From Bacteroidota bacterium (GTDB lineage: Bacteria; Bacteroidota; Bacteroidia; JAIBAJ01), in NCBI GenBank assembly GCA_947475205.1, contig CANJNG010000017.1, positions 1 through 41,996 of the forward strand: 41,996 nt of DNA, in the 5' to 3' direction. The notes beneath the pieces were generated by a model. The model was given only the letters and a program-made list of their open reading frames with translations, made no database searches and was not told the DNA's origin. A program made the translations under genes and the position numbers. Each line of letters starts with the position of its first letter. Position 1 is the first letter of the stretch. This document shows, in pieces, positions 34,649 to 41,996 of the stretch.

Positions 34649-35695
34649 TTGCTCATAATTTTCAGCCCATTGCCCCAACCTAGAATACTACTCATTTATA
34701 CCGGAGGCACAATAGGGATGCAGCAAGACGAGCTTACTGGGCAACTGCGGACAATGGATTTTGGCCGTCTTCGAGAGAACCTCCCTGAACTAAAACGATT
34801 TGATTTTCCTATTGAAAGTGTTTCGTTTGAAACACCTGTTGATAGTTCGGATATTTCACCAACGCATTGGCAAAAAATTGCTCAAATAGTAAAAGACAAT
34901 TACGCTAACTATTCGGGTTTCGTAGTGCTTCATGGTAGTGATACCATGTCGTTCACAGCATCGGCATTAAGCTTTATGTTTGAGAATTTAGCTAAGCCAA
35001 TTATTCTCACCGGGTCGCAGTTGCCTTTAGGGATGCTGCGAACCGATGCCAAAGAAAACCTAATTACTGCGATTGAAATAGCGGCCACCTCAAAACCTAA
35101 TGGAGAACCATTAGTCCCTGAAGTTACGCTATATTTCGAATACCAGCTATATCGTGGAAACCGTTCTCATAAGTTCAATGCCGAAGATTTTGAGGCTTTC
35201 CGTAGTGTAAACTATCCCAATTTGGCCGAAGCAGGAGTTACCATCCGCTTTAACGAACAAGCCATTATGCCGATGCCTGATGGCGAGTTCGCTGTTAAAA
35301 CAGCGTTTGATAATTCCGTTTGCAGCATTCGACTTTTTCCTGGAATGAATTTCGAGCCGTTTATACATATTGCTGAAAGCAGACAGATGAAGGCAATTGT
35401 ATTTCAAAGCTACGGAAGCGGAAATGCTCCTCAATCTGAAGACTTTGAAAAGCTGCTTTCAGTAGCAAAAATGAACAGTATAATTTTGCTAAACACCACC
35501 CAATGCTTAGGCGGAACGGTTAGTCAGGGATTATATGAAACCAGTAGTTTATTCCTGAAATATGATGTGATAAGCGGCGAAGACATCACCTTTGAAGCAG
35601 CTATAGCAAAAGTGATGTTTTTGTTAGGAAATTATCCTAATTTTGAGACCGTAAAAAAGCTCCTAACCCAATCGTTAAGGGGCGAAATGAGTTGA
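34649..35695 (+). CDS. ansA: type I L-asparaginase
   Basis: A 348-residue asparaginase, hydrolysing L-asparagine to aspartate and ammonia. It has both catalytic threonine motifs: LLIYTGGTIGM near residue 13 and VLHGSDTMSFTASALSFM near 91. ILTGSQLPLG and RTDAKENL follow. There is no signal peptide, in keeping with the cytoplasmic type I enzyme. No ATG is available before the first motif; TTG at 34649 is used here, and TTG at 34670 is an alternative seven codons later. Its product, aspartate, is the substrate of the aspartokinase encoded 3 kb away. The small gene at 35724 follows after 28 bases. Confidence 0.95.
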   Translation: MLIIFSPLPQPRILLIYTGGTIGMQQDELTGQLRTMDFGRLRENLPELKRFDFPIESVSFETPVDSSDISPTHWQKIAQIVKDNYANYSGFVVLHGSDTMSFTASALSFMFENLAKPIILTGSQLPLGMLRTDAKENLITAIEIAATSKPNGEPLVPEVTLYFEYQLYRGNRSHKFNAEDFEAFRSVNYPNLAEAGVTIRFNEQAIMPMPDGEFAVKTAFDNSVCSIRLFPGMNFEPFIHIAESRQMKAIVFQSYGSGNAPQSEDFEKLLSVAKMNSIILLNTTQCLGGTVSQGLYETSSLFLKYDVISGEDITFEAAIAKVMFLLGNYPNFETVKKLLTQSLRGEMS

Positions 35696-35723
35696 AAAAG
35701 TAATAATTCAAACAAATATCACC

Positions 35724-36128
35724 ATGTCAGAAAAAGGCACAAAATCAAATCCATGGAAACTAAAAACACCACCCGGAACGTCAGAGTATGAAATGTATAA
35801 AGAGGTGAAGGATGGAAAAGAAGTGATTGTTTGCACCGTAGGGAAAACAGTTTTACTCTATGATGCAAAATGTCTCAACGACTTGCATTCGATGCTGAGA
35901 AATCATGGCGACTGGATGGATTTGGGTGGTGCGGATGAACAAAAACCTGCTAAAGAAGGAACAGTGGAGGCTTGGGGGCGTTCAGACGAAAACCCTGTGG
36001 GAGGGTGGTATGGTTTAAAGAAAGGTCTTCGGGGCAGGTTTGGCGTTTACATTCCACCGCTGATGGAAGAGCTTGGTTTAGCTGAATTAGAACACAATCC
36101 TAAAAACAATAGGATGAAGGCGATTTAA
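35724..36128 (+). CDS. small conserved-looking protein of unknown function
   Basis: A 134-residue soluble protein beginning SEKGTKSNPWKLKTPPGTSEYEMY, with VCTVGKTVLLYDAKCLNDLHSML, HGDWMDLGGADEQ and a C-terminal GGWYGLKKGLRGRFGVYIPPLMEELGL. The Trp- and Gly-rich pattern recalls a small uncharacterised family (I believe DUF6855), but I could not verify this. No signal peptide and no catalytic motif. It follows ansA closely and is convergent with the aminotransferase gene, ten bases away. Confidence 0.75.
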   Translation: MSEKGTKSNPWKLKTPPGTSEYEMYKEVKDGKEVIVCTVGKTVLLYDAKCLNDLHSMLRNHGDWMDLGGADEQKPAKEGTVEAWGRSDENPVGGWYGLKKGLRGRFGVYIPPLMEELGLAELEHNPKNNRMKAI

Positions 36129-36137
36129 GATACCGCT

Positions 36138-37253
36138 TTACTGCCTGTAGAAAGCCAAAATAGCATCAACAATGCTATTTAATTCTTCCTCTTTCAAAGA
36201 ATAAAACAGTGGAAGACGAAGCAGTTTTTCGCTTTCGGTGGTCGTGTTCACATCTTCGCCCCTGAATTCACCCACTAATTTCCCGTATTTCGATTGGTGC
36301 AAAGGGGTGTAGTGGAAGGAGGCTTGAATATTTCTGGTTTTAAGGTAGTCTATTAACTTGGCTCGTTCAGCAATGCTAGCTGTTTTGAACCAAAACATGT
36401 GGCAATTATGTTCAGCATATTCGGGTAATACAGTACGTCCTATTTTCCCTTCTGCCTCAAGTGGCTCAAGGTATTTTTGATATAACCACCATTTGCGTTG
36501 AAACTCTGCTATAATAGATTCGGCAGCCTCTAACTGAAAAGATAAATATGGAAATAAAGGTGGAGCCAATCGACTATTGCTTCCTTTTCCACGCCACTCA
36601 TAAAATGTAGAATTACCGGCTAGAAACTCAATTTTATTGGTACCGAATTCATAATTTATATTGAACTCAGGTATCAATTCAGTGCGATTTATAATTATTG
36701 CTCCGCCCTCATAGCAATTTAGGTTCTTTAAATAATCAAAACTAAAAGTGGCGATATCTCCAAAGTTACCTAATAGCTTTCCTTTATATTTTGCTTTTAT
36801 GCCGTGGGCATTGTCTTCAATTAAAAAGAGGTTGTGCTTGGTGCAAATTTGTTTTAAATTATCATAATCACAAGCCACACCTGCGTAATTGATAACTACC
36901 ACTGCCTTTGTTTTGGGCGATATGGCCGCTTCTAAAGAATCTACGGAAATATTCATTGTATCCTTTTCACAATCAACAAATATACACTTATGCCCTAGGT
37001 TGTTTATAGCATTTGCTAAACTAACAAAAGAGTAGGAGGGGAGAATAACTTCGCTATCAGGTGGTAAGTTCAAACTCATCAATGCCAATTCCAAAGATTG
37101 TGTACAGGATTTGACAAAGTAAACCCGATTATATTTTTCGGCTTGCTCAAACCAATTCGAGCATTTTATTCTATAACTTTCAAATTGGGTAGGGTCGGTA
37201 TTTACGACTGATGAATTAAATCCGTCGAGTGTATTTTTATGAAAAGGAATCAT
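36138..37253 (-). CDS. DegT/DnrJ/EryC1 sugar aminotransferase, RffA/WecE-like
   Basis: PLP-dependent aminotransferase of 371 residues, expected to place an amino group on a nucleotide-linked keto-sugar such as dTDP-4-keto-6-deoxyhexose. Landmarks are IPFHKNTLDGFN at the start, ILPSYSFVSLANAI, VVVINYAGVACD, the PLP-contacting Asp147 in LIEDNAHGIKAKYKGK, the Schiff-base Lys176 in FSFDYLKNLNCYEGGA, and QASFHYTPLHQSKYG. These fit the RffA/WecE branch. No other sugar-nucleotide gene is adjacent, and it is transcribed away from the dioxygenase unit, so a link with that unit is only possible. Confidence 0.9.
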   Translation of the reverse strand: MIPFHKNTLDGFNSSVVNTDPTQFESYRIKCSNWFEQAEKYNRVYFVKSCTQSLELALMSLNLPPDSEVILPSYSFVSLANAINNLGHKCIFVDCEKDTMNISVDSLEAAISPKTKAVVVINYAGVACDYDNLKQICTKHNLFLIEDNAHGIKAKYKGKLLGNFGDIATFSFDYLKNLNCYEGGAIIINRTELIPEFNINYEFGTNKIEFLAGNSTFYEWRGKGSNSRLAPPLFPYLSFQLEAAESIIAEFQRKWWLYQKYLEPLEAEGKIGRTVLPEYAEHNCHMFWFKTASIAERAKLIDYLKTRNIQASFHYTPLHQSKYGKLVGEFRGEDVNTTTESEKLLRLPLFYSLKEEELNSIVDAILAFYRQ

Positions 37254-37444
37254 TTACCCTATAAATATGAATTTAACTGTATTGGAATGAGAGAATATGG
37301 CTTCAAGATAAGACTTTACAAAAATACTCTTAATTTAATAACTTTAAACCACTGCTGTATATAATCACTAAGAAGCAAGTTGAAATACCTTCTACTAAAG
37401 TGCTAAATTGAACAAAAATACCCGATTATATTTATTAGAAATAG

Positions 37445-37483
37445 ATAAACTCTTTATATTTTTGCAAAATGTAAAGAGTTTAT
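37445..37483 (+). promoter_or_regulatory. promoter element within the loop of a 12-bp palindrome
   Basis: ATAAACTCTTTA (37445-37456) and TAAAGAGTTTAT (37472-37483) are perfect inverted copies. The 15-base loop holds TATTTTTG (37457-37464), a perfect TAnnTTTG element, so transcription would begin near 37469, just before the right arm. A protein bound to the palindrome would cover the promoter. Further down, TGATTTCACTT occurs twice (near 37491 and 37514). The rest of 37254-37546 is AT-rich with no gene. Confidence 0.55.
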
Positions 37484-37546
37484 ATCCCGTTTGATTTCAC
37501 TTAAACGAATATCTGATTTCACTTTTAAACACAAACTTTAACATAA

Positions 37547-37975
37547 TTGATCACAAAAGCAATAGGTTGTTTTCTGTTTGTGGGATACATTGCCCTTTCT
37601 TGGGTACTTGAAGAATTTCATCCATTTTCTAAGTATCCAATGTACTGTAGTTTTCCGAATTATGCTTATGCTTTTTATGTGGCAGATACTCAAGGTAAAA
37701 TGCTACCCTTAGATAAGTATTTTGGTGTAAAAGCAAATGAGGTGAGTCATTTATATGTGCGTGTGTGTGAGGAGAAGGGATTTGAAAATGGATATGGAAC
37801 AGAATCAAATTCTGAACTTGAAATGGTGGGAAAGGAAATGCTGACTCGGATACTAGTTTCGGCATCAAAAGCCATTGATTGCGATTCGGTCAGTATTCAC
37901 CGAATTAATTGGCATATTGAGAATGATATAATTGTTAAAGATGATAAGCAACTCTACAAAGCAAAAGTGGAATAG
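37547..37975 (+). CDS. small membrane-anchored protein of unknown function
   Basis: A 142-residue protein from a TTG at 37547; an in-frame stop lies immediately upstream and no ATG fits before the membrane helix. Residues 4-18 (KAIGCFLFVGYIALSW) form one membrane helix. The soluble rest includes HPFSKYPMYCSFPNYAYAFYVADTQGKMLPLDKYF, which is a recognisable feature of proteins next to HTTM-like membrane proteins, where a 'FPM' loop is common. Its end overlaps the next gene by 35 bases, so the two are coupled. It is the first gene after the palindromic promoter. Confidence 0.7.
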   Translation: MITKAIGCFLFVGYIALSWVLEEFHPFSKYPMYCSFPNYAYAFYVADTQGKMLPLDKYFGVKANEVSHLYVRVCEEKGFENGYGTESNSELEMVGKEMLTRILVSASKAIDCDSVSIHRINWHIENDIIVKDDKQLYKAKVE

Positions 37976-38825
37976 CTTTTTCACCAACTCATACACCGAC
38001 AAAGAATGGATGTTTATGAAAATTTCCATTTTAGTATTTATTGGCCCGAGTATTTTTTGGAATTTGTTGCGGGTAAATCCACAAGCCTACCCCATCGGGC
38101 TTTGCAAGTGGCTAGATTGTTCGTTCTTAAATAATGATACGATTAAATTCGGATTAGCTGGTTTGATTGCTGTTTTATTGATTTTTTATTTATTTGAAAA
38201 AGGAATGTTGTGGGTTACCCTTCTGCTTTTTTTGTTTTCACTGTTGATTTTCACAATAGAAGAATCAAATGGGGTAAAAGGCCGCAGGGGTTTGTTTACA
38301 TTGATTTTTTTAGCTCAATTTTTAGCTTATTTGTTTCATCAGATAAAATTGGACTTGAATATAAATAAAAACAGAGTTCAGTTTTGCTGCCAGCTAATTG
38401 CTGCTGTTTACACTTTAGCTGCACTTTCTAAGCTAAGCAATTCCGGGCTACAGTGGTTTGTTGAATCACCCAGAATTATCCTTCAAATTACAAAATCCTA
38501 TTATTTTACTTATATTAATACTGGTACTATGGACGGTGCCGCAGATGGTGTTAAAATGGCTGATTGGATAGGTCGGCATAATGTGCTAACTTTGCTTTTG
38601 TTGGGTGGTTCGCTTTTGCTCGAAATATTTTCATTTGTGTTGATTTTAAACAAGAAAATTGCGTTTATTTATGCAGTTTTGATGTTGGGTATGCACATTG
38701 GAACGCTTATAACAATGGATATTTTCTTCCCGACAGTAAGCTTCCCGCTCATAATCTTTTTTATTAACCCCTTTTTTTTAGGTTACACTGCTGTAACAGA
38801 TTTTAAGTCGGCTAACTCCATTTAA
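37941..38825 (+). CDS. HTTM-like integral membrane protein
   Basis: About 294 residues from the ATG at 37941, with at least six membrane helices (about 28-45, 71-90, 93-110, 119-135, 151-168, 215-235, 240-257, 262-282). The segment VYTLAALSKLSNSGLQWF resembles the 'Y..AGL.KL....W' core of HTTM proteins, the membrane domain shared with vitamin K-dependent gamma-carboxylase. A His-containing GMHIGTLITMDIFFP follows, as in that group. I see no proof of carboxylase activity. It lies between a small membrane protein and two dioxygenases, probably in one transcript. Confidence 0.7.
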   Translation: MISNSTKQKWNSFFTNSYTDKEWMFMKISILVFIGPSIFWNLLRVNPQAYPIGLCKWLDCSFLNNDTIKFGLAGLIAVLLIFYLFEKGMLWVTLLLFLFSLLIFTIEESNGVKGRRGLFTLIFLAQFLAYLFHQIKLDLNINKNRVQFCCQLIAAVYTLAALSKLSNSGLQWFVESPRIILQITKSYYFTYINTGTMDGAADGVKMADWIGRHNVLTLLLLGGSLLLEIFSFVLILNKKIAFIYAVLMLGMHIGTLITMDIFFPTVSFPLIIFFINPFFLGYTAVTDFKSANSI

Positions 38826-38841
38826 TACAAATACCTGAACT

Positions 38842-39696
38842 TTGAAAGATAGTTTTAAAAACAGTGATTTTCAAAAACAGTTTGAAGAAAATGGATATGT
38901 AACTATTCCCTTGCTTAGCGAACCTGAAATTGAATCATTACTACAGTTTTTTCAATCACAAGTTTCCGAAATTAGCGAAGTCTTTCATACATCGCATTTC
39001 AGCTCAAATACGGCCTACAAGCAAGCTGTGCACGATAAAATAGTTGATGTCGTTTTTAAGAAAGCTGCTAATTTTCTCACTCCGCACATACCAGTGTTTG
39101 GGAACTTTATGGTAAAGCAGCCCAACTCCAAAGTATATATGCAGCTTCACGCCGATTGGGCTTATGTGGAAGAAACACAATATCGAGGGATTTCTATTTG
39201 GCTTCCGCTCGTTGATACCACCAAAATCAATGGCTGTTTGGGTGTATTACCGGGTTCGCACAAAGTGTTAAATGCTGTTAGAGGCCCTGGAATAAAGCAA
39301 AGTAGCTATAAAAGTGATGCCCTCTGGGTTAAGAAATTCGGTAATTTACTGCCCATGAAGGCAGGAGAGGCTATTTTTTATGACCATGCTCTGATGCATT
39401 ATTCTCCTTCAAATAAAAGTGGAAAAGTTCGCCCGGCCATTAATCTATCCATTGTCCCCCAATCGGCAGAAATTATTCATTACAGTTTGCCCGGCGGCGA
39501 AGGTGATACTATTGAAAAATACACAGTAAACGACCCCTCTTTTTTCATTAATTACACTCATTTTCAACGGCCTGAAAGTGCCATCCCGGTTTCATTTATT
39601 CCGCTGCAAACTGTTGTTCACATTGATAATAGAATGAAAGATTTCAAATCTTCGATACCCGAAAACTGGTTAAAAAGTCTTTTAAGATATTTTTGA
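38842..39696 (+). CDS. PhyH-family Fe(II)/2-oxoglutarate dioxygenase, first copy
   Basis: A 284-residue phytanoyl-CoA dioxygenase-family protein. The iron ligands are His103 and Asp105 (LHADW) and distal His186 (DHALMHYS), and Arg197 should bind 2-oxoglutarate. The LPGSHKVLNA block is also typical. It starts with TTG at 38842, 16 bases after the membrane-protein gene, and ends three bases before the second dioxygenase. The family hydroxylates very varied small molecules, so the substrate is unknown. Confidence 0.88.
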   Translation: MKDSFKNSDFQKQFEENGYVTIPLLSEPEIESLLQFFQSQVSEISEVFHTSHFSSNTAYKQAVHDKIVDVVFKKAANFLTPHIPVFGNFMVKQPNSKVYMQLHADWAYVEETQYRGISIWLPLVDTTKINGCLGVLPGSHKVLNAVRGPGIKQSSYKSDALWVKKFGNLLPMKAGEAIFYDHALMHYSPSNKSGKVRPAINLSIVPQSAEIIHYSLPGGEGDTIEKYTVNDPSFFINYTHFQRPESAIPVSFIPLQTVVHIDNRMKDFKSSIPENWLKSLLRYF

Positions 39697-39699
39697 AAA

Positions 39700-40626
39700 A
39701 TGAAAAAAGGGTTCTTTAAGGATGCAATTGTCCAAGACCAATTCGATAGAGATGGCTTTGTAGTGATTGATTTTATTTCACCAGCAGATGCAGGGTATAT
39801 TGCAGAGAAATTTTACGAACTGCACCCCGATTTACCCAAAGGGTTTTATGCAGCAGCCTTTAGTTCGGACGATAAACTAAAGCAGGAAATATTTGACCGC
39901 ACCCAAGCTGTTTTTGAAAAAGTTGTAGACGAAACCTTTGTGGATTATAAAATTTTGGGCAGTACATTTTTATGTAAGGCTCCGGGTGAAGAAGGAAAAG
40001 TAGGAGTACACCAAGATTGGCTTGTTGTGGACGAATCGGTTTATTCTACCGCTACAATTTGGGTCCCCACAGCCGATACCACCGCTAAAAATGGAACACT
40101 GATGGTTCTTCCTGGAAGTCATTTGTTTATGAAAACTTTTCGAAGTCCGAATATTCCTTTTTTTTATAAAGGAAATGAAGAATTGATATGGGACAACATG
40201 ATTACTGTTCCCCTAAAGGCAGGGCAGGCATTTGTGTTAAACCATGCTGTGATTCATGCTTCGGCAGCAAACACCTCAACCAAAGAAAGATTAGTAATAG
40301 CTTATGCACTAACTCATAAAGATGCAGACTTAATGTTCTATCATAAAGAACTTTCAGAGACTACCAATACCATTGAGAAATATAAAATGCCCGATGATTT
40401 CTTTCAGCGATATTATAATATTGGACAAAGACCCGAGTTTGGAAGTGTGGCAGAAAAGTTTGATTCTCTTCCAAATATTGCTTCAAAAGCCGAACTGGTT
40501 AAACTAATTAATCGAGAACGGGTGAATAGCAATTTACCGGAAATTGCACTAGCTGAAGAAAAGGTATTGAAACAGAAGGAGCGTGATTTGACATTGTTTG
40601 AAAAGCTGAAGAATTTATTTTCTTGA
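39700..40626 (+). CDS. PhyH-family Fe(II)/2-oxoglutarate dioxygenase, second copy
   Basis: A 308-residue paralogue of the preceding gene. The ligands fall at almost the same positions: His104 and Asp106 (VHQDW), distal His186 (NHAVIHAS) and Arg197. LPGSHLFMKTFRSP and the ISP-like TNTIEKYKMPDDFF region resemble the first copy's DTIEKYTVNDPSFF. A C-terminal tail of about 25 charged residues is extra. Overall similarity to copy one is modest, suggesting an old duplication with separate substrates or two successive steps. ATG start, three bases after the first copy's stop. Confidence 0.9.
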   Translation: MKKGFFKDAIVQDQFDRDGFVVIDFISPADAGYIAEKFYELHPDLPKGFYAAAFSSDDKLKQEIFDRTQAVFEKVVDETFVDYKILGSTFLCKAPGEEGKVGVHQDWLVVDESVYSTATIWVPTADTTAKNGTLMVLPGSHLFMKTFRSPNIPFFYKGNEELIWDNMITVPLKAGQAFVLNHAVIHASAANTSTKERLVIAYALTHKDADLMFYHKELSETTNTIEKYKMPDDFFQRYYNIGQRPEFGSVAEKFDSLPNIASKAELVKLINRERVNSNLPEIALAEEKVLKQKERDLTLFEKLKNLFS

Positions 40627-40721
40627 TAGTCCGAACTCAATGAATCTTTTCTTATATTGCTTTGAGGTTTCCTGATATTGTATTTAACAATTGAGGGTTA
40701 GCTTTGACCTTTCCCAAACTT

Positions 40722-41996
40722 CTATTCCCTCACTACCTTAAACCTCGCTACATTATTTCCCGAACGAATATTTAGGAAATATACGCCGGCAGGGAGTTGA
40801 GGCAAAGTAAAGCTGAGTTTAGATTCAGTTTCATTATCCTGATAAAACACTTGTTGGGCAAGGGTATTAACTAATTCAATATTCACAGCATTTTCGGGCT
40901 TTTGGCTAAATAGTACGTTCAACTCATTTTTGAATGGATTTGGGAAAGTCAACACTTTATCGCTACCAAAAGTGGTTTCGTCTATTCCGATAAATTTATC
41001 TATCACTACAATGGTTTGTGTTACAGACGTGGTGCAATTGTGGTTGTAGGCCGTGAGGGTGATGATGTAAGTCCCGGCTTCTGAATAGGCATAAACAAGG
41101 GTGTCTTCAGTTGAAGTGTTTGAATCGCCAAAATCCCAAGAAAACGATAAGGCACTATCGCCAGAGGCTTCTAATAATATTGTCCCTAGTTCTGATAAAG
41201 CAATGGTATCGGCTTCAGCAGATATATTAGCCGTTAAACCTAAAGTAGCACAATTCCATTGTACGGTAACTGTTCCGGTTGCAGTATCGCTACACACACC
41301 ATTTCCTGCAATGAGGAAAACAGGATAAGTGCCAGCTTGAGAGTAGGAATGATTGGCTGTGGAAGTGGTAATGTGTGGAGTGTTATCGCCAAAATCCCAA
41401 GTCCACTGAATAGCCCCGGGAACTGTAGCATCTATGAATGAGGAGGGAACATTGGCCGATACCGTGGTTGGCCCGTTGAAATCTGCCGTTATGCTTGGCG
41501 TTAAAGTCAATATCATTTGATCAGATGCCTGACAACCGTATTGGTCGGTGATGGTAACGCCATACAAGCCGGGAAGCGAAGTGGCTAAGGTTTGTGTATT
41601 CCCACCAGTAAGACCATTATTGTATTTCCATTCATAATCTGAACCAATGTTCTGAGCATTTAAAACGGGTAAGCCTTCGTTTTCGCAAATAATTACATCA
41701 AATCCTAAATTTACTCTCGGGTCGCTTATGGCTAACCGAATGCTGTCTGTTCCCGCACAACCCGATGGTGCAGTAACTGTAACATTGTATGTGCCTGGGA
41801 TGGTGGATTGTAGATATTTATCGTTTAGTCCGATGGGATTTCCGTTTAGTGTCCAAGCGTACATTGTTCCGCCATAATAATTGGCATCCAAAAGCGGGAA
41901 AGGAGAATTGAGGCAAATGGTGGTATCTTCCAAAAACAAAGGCAAAGTGGTGTAAACATCAAACTGAATGGTGTCTTGCCCCACACAACCGTTGCC
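40722..41996 (-). CDS. PKD-domain surface protein with T9SS sorting domain, 5' end outside the window
   Basis: The frame is open to the right edge of the window, so only the last 424 or so residues are seen; the GTG at 41984 is not a real start. Ig-like repeats (STIPGTYNVTVTAPSGCAGTD, TSLPGLYGVTITDQYGCQAS) are followed by two PKD domains (WTWDFGDNTPH and FSWDFGDSNTST, each ending in a YSxAGTY strand). The end is a type A T9SS sorting domain: LTFPNPFKNELNVLF, AGVYFLNIRSG, RFKVVRE. This is a large adhesin- or gliding-type surface protein exported by type IX secretion. Confidence 0.93.
   Translation of the reverse strand, partial: GNGCVGQDTIQFDVYTTLPLFLEDTTICLNSPFPLLDANYYGGTMYAWTLNGNPIGLNDKYLQSTIPGTYNVTVTAPSGCAGTDSIRLAISDPRVNLGFDVIICENEGLPVLNAQNIGSDYEWKYNNGLTGGNTQTLATSLPGLYGVTITDQYGCQASDQMILTLTPSITADFNGPTTVSANVPSSFIDATVPGAIQWTWDFGDNTPHITTSTANHSYSQAGTYPVFLIAGNGVCSDTATGTVTVQWNCATLGLTANISAEADTIALSELGTILLEASGDSALSFSWDFGDSNTSTEDTLVYAYSEAGTYIITLTAYNHNCTTSVTQTIVVIDKFIGIDETTFGSDKVLTFPNPFKNELNVLFSQKPENAVNIELVNTLAQQVFYQDNETESKLSFTLPQLPAGVYFLNIRSGNNVARFKVVRE

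Overview
The window looks like a chromosome segment of a Bacteroidota bacterium, probably a free-living member of the Sphingobacteria/Chitinophagales/Cytophagales side of the phylum. The evidence is: type IX secretion C-terminal sorting domains on two large secreted proteins; a DUF4369-like plus TlpA-like thioredoxin fusion; a repeated TAnnTTTG -7 promoter element; almost no Shine-Dalgarno sequences; and several TTG starts. No rRNA, tRNA or CRISPR array was seen.

Layout. 1-519 is mostly a 21-bp tandem repeat. 520-14213 is chromosomal: a GH1 beta-glucosidase, an EVE-domain protein, a prolyl oligopeptidase, a small exported protein, an HD-domain protein, a T9SS-exported protein, a gene fragment next to a short inverted-repeat element, an orphan OppB-like permease, a phosphohexomutase, a Ppx/GppA phosphatase and mnmE. 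14196-26344 is an integrated mobile element of about 12.1 kb in the 3' end of mnmE. 26434-41996 is chromosomal again: a J-domain membrane protein, a biotinyl carrier, threonine aldolase, an exported CarboxypepD_reg-like protein, aspartokinase, threonine dehydratase, dUTPase, a thioredoxin-like protein, asparaginase, a DegT-family aminotransferase, a four-gene unit with two PhyH dioxygenases, and the C-terminal part of a PKD/T9SS surface protein.

The mobile element is the most interesting part. Both edges carry the codons for the last five residues of MnmE (FCIGK-stop). The two 18-bp copies differ only at four synonymous third positions, so one copy probably came from another host's mnmE. Inside, in order, are a zinc-finger/double-HTH protein, a tyrosine recombinase lacking the canonical first catalytic arginine, a 615-aa unknown, an excisionase-like HTH protein with a palindrome over its start codon, a second small DNA-binding candidate, a RecA-like ATPase, an array of eight TTGCAA repeats resembling origin iterons, a small unknown, and a DUF6371-like zinc-finger/toprim protein. 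These would supply integration, excision and replication. I saw no relaxase or conjugation gene. Three uncharacterised membrane proteins follow as probable cargo, then two small genes sharing the same promoter and N-terminus. The first of these two appears to need a -1 frameshift at an A AAA AAG heptamer to be read in full. TTGTACC repeats near both ends are candidate integrase arm sites.

In the flanks, threonine aldolase, aspartokinase, threonine dehydratase and asparaginase lie within about 8 kb and share aspartate-family amino-acid metabolism, although they are not one operon. The unit at 37547-40626 (a small membrane-anchored protein, an HTTM-like membrane protein and two PhyH-type dioxygenases), behind a promoter lying in the loop of a 12-bp palindrome, looks like an undescribed small oxidative pathway.
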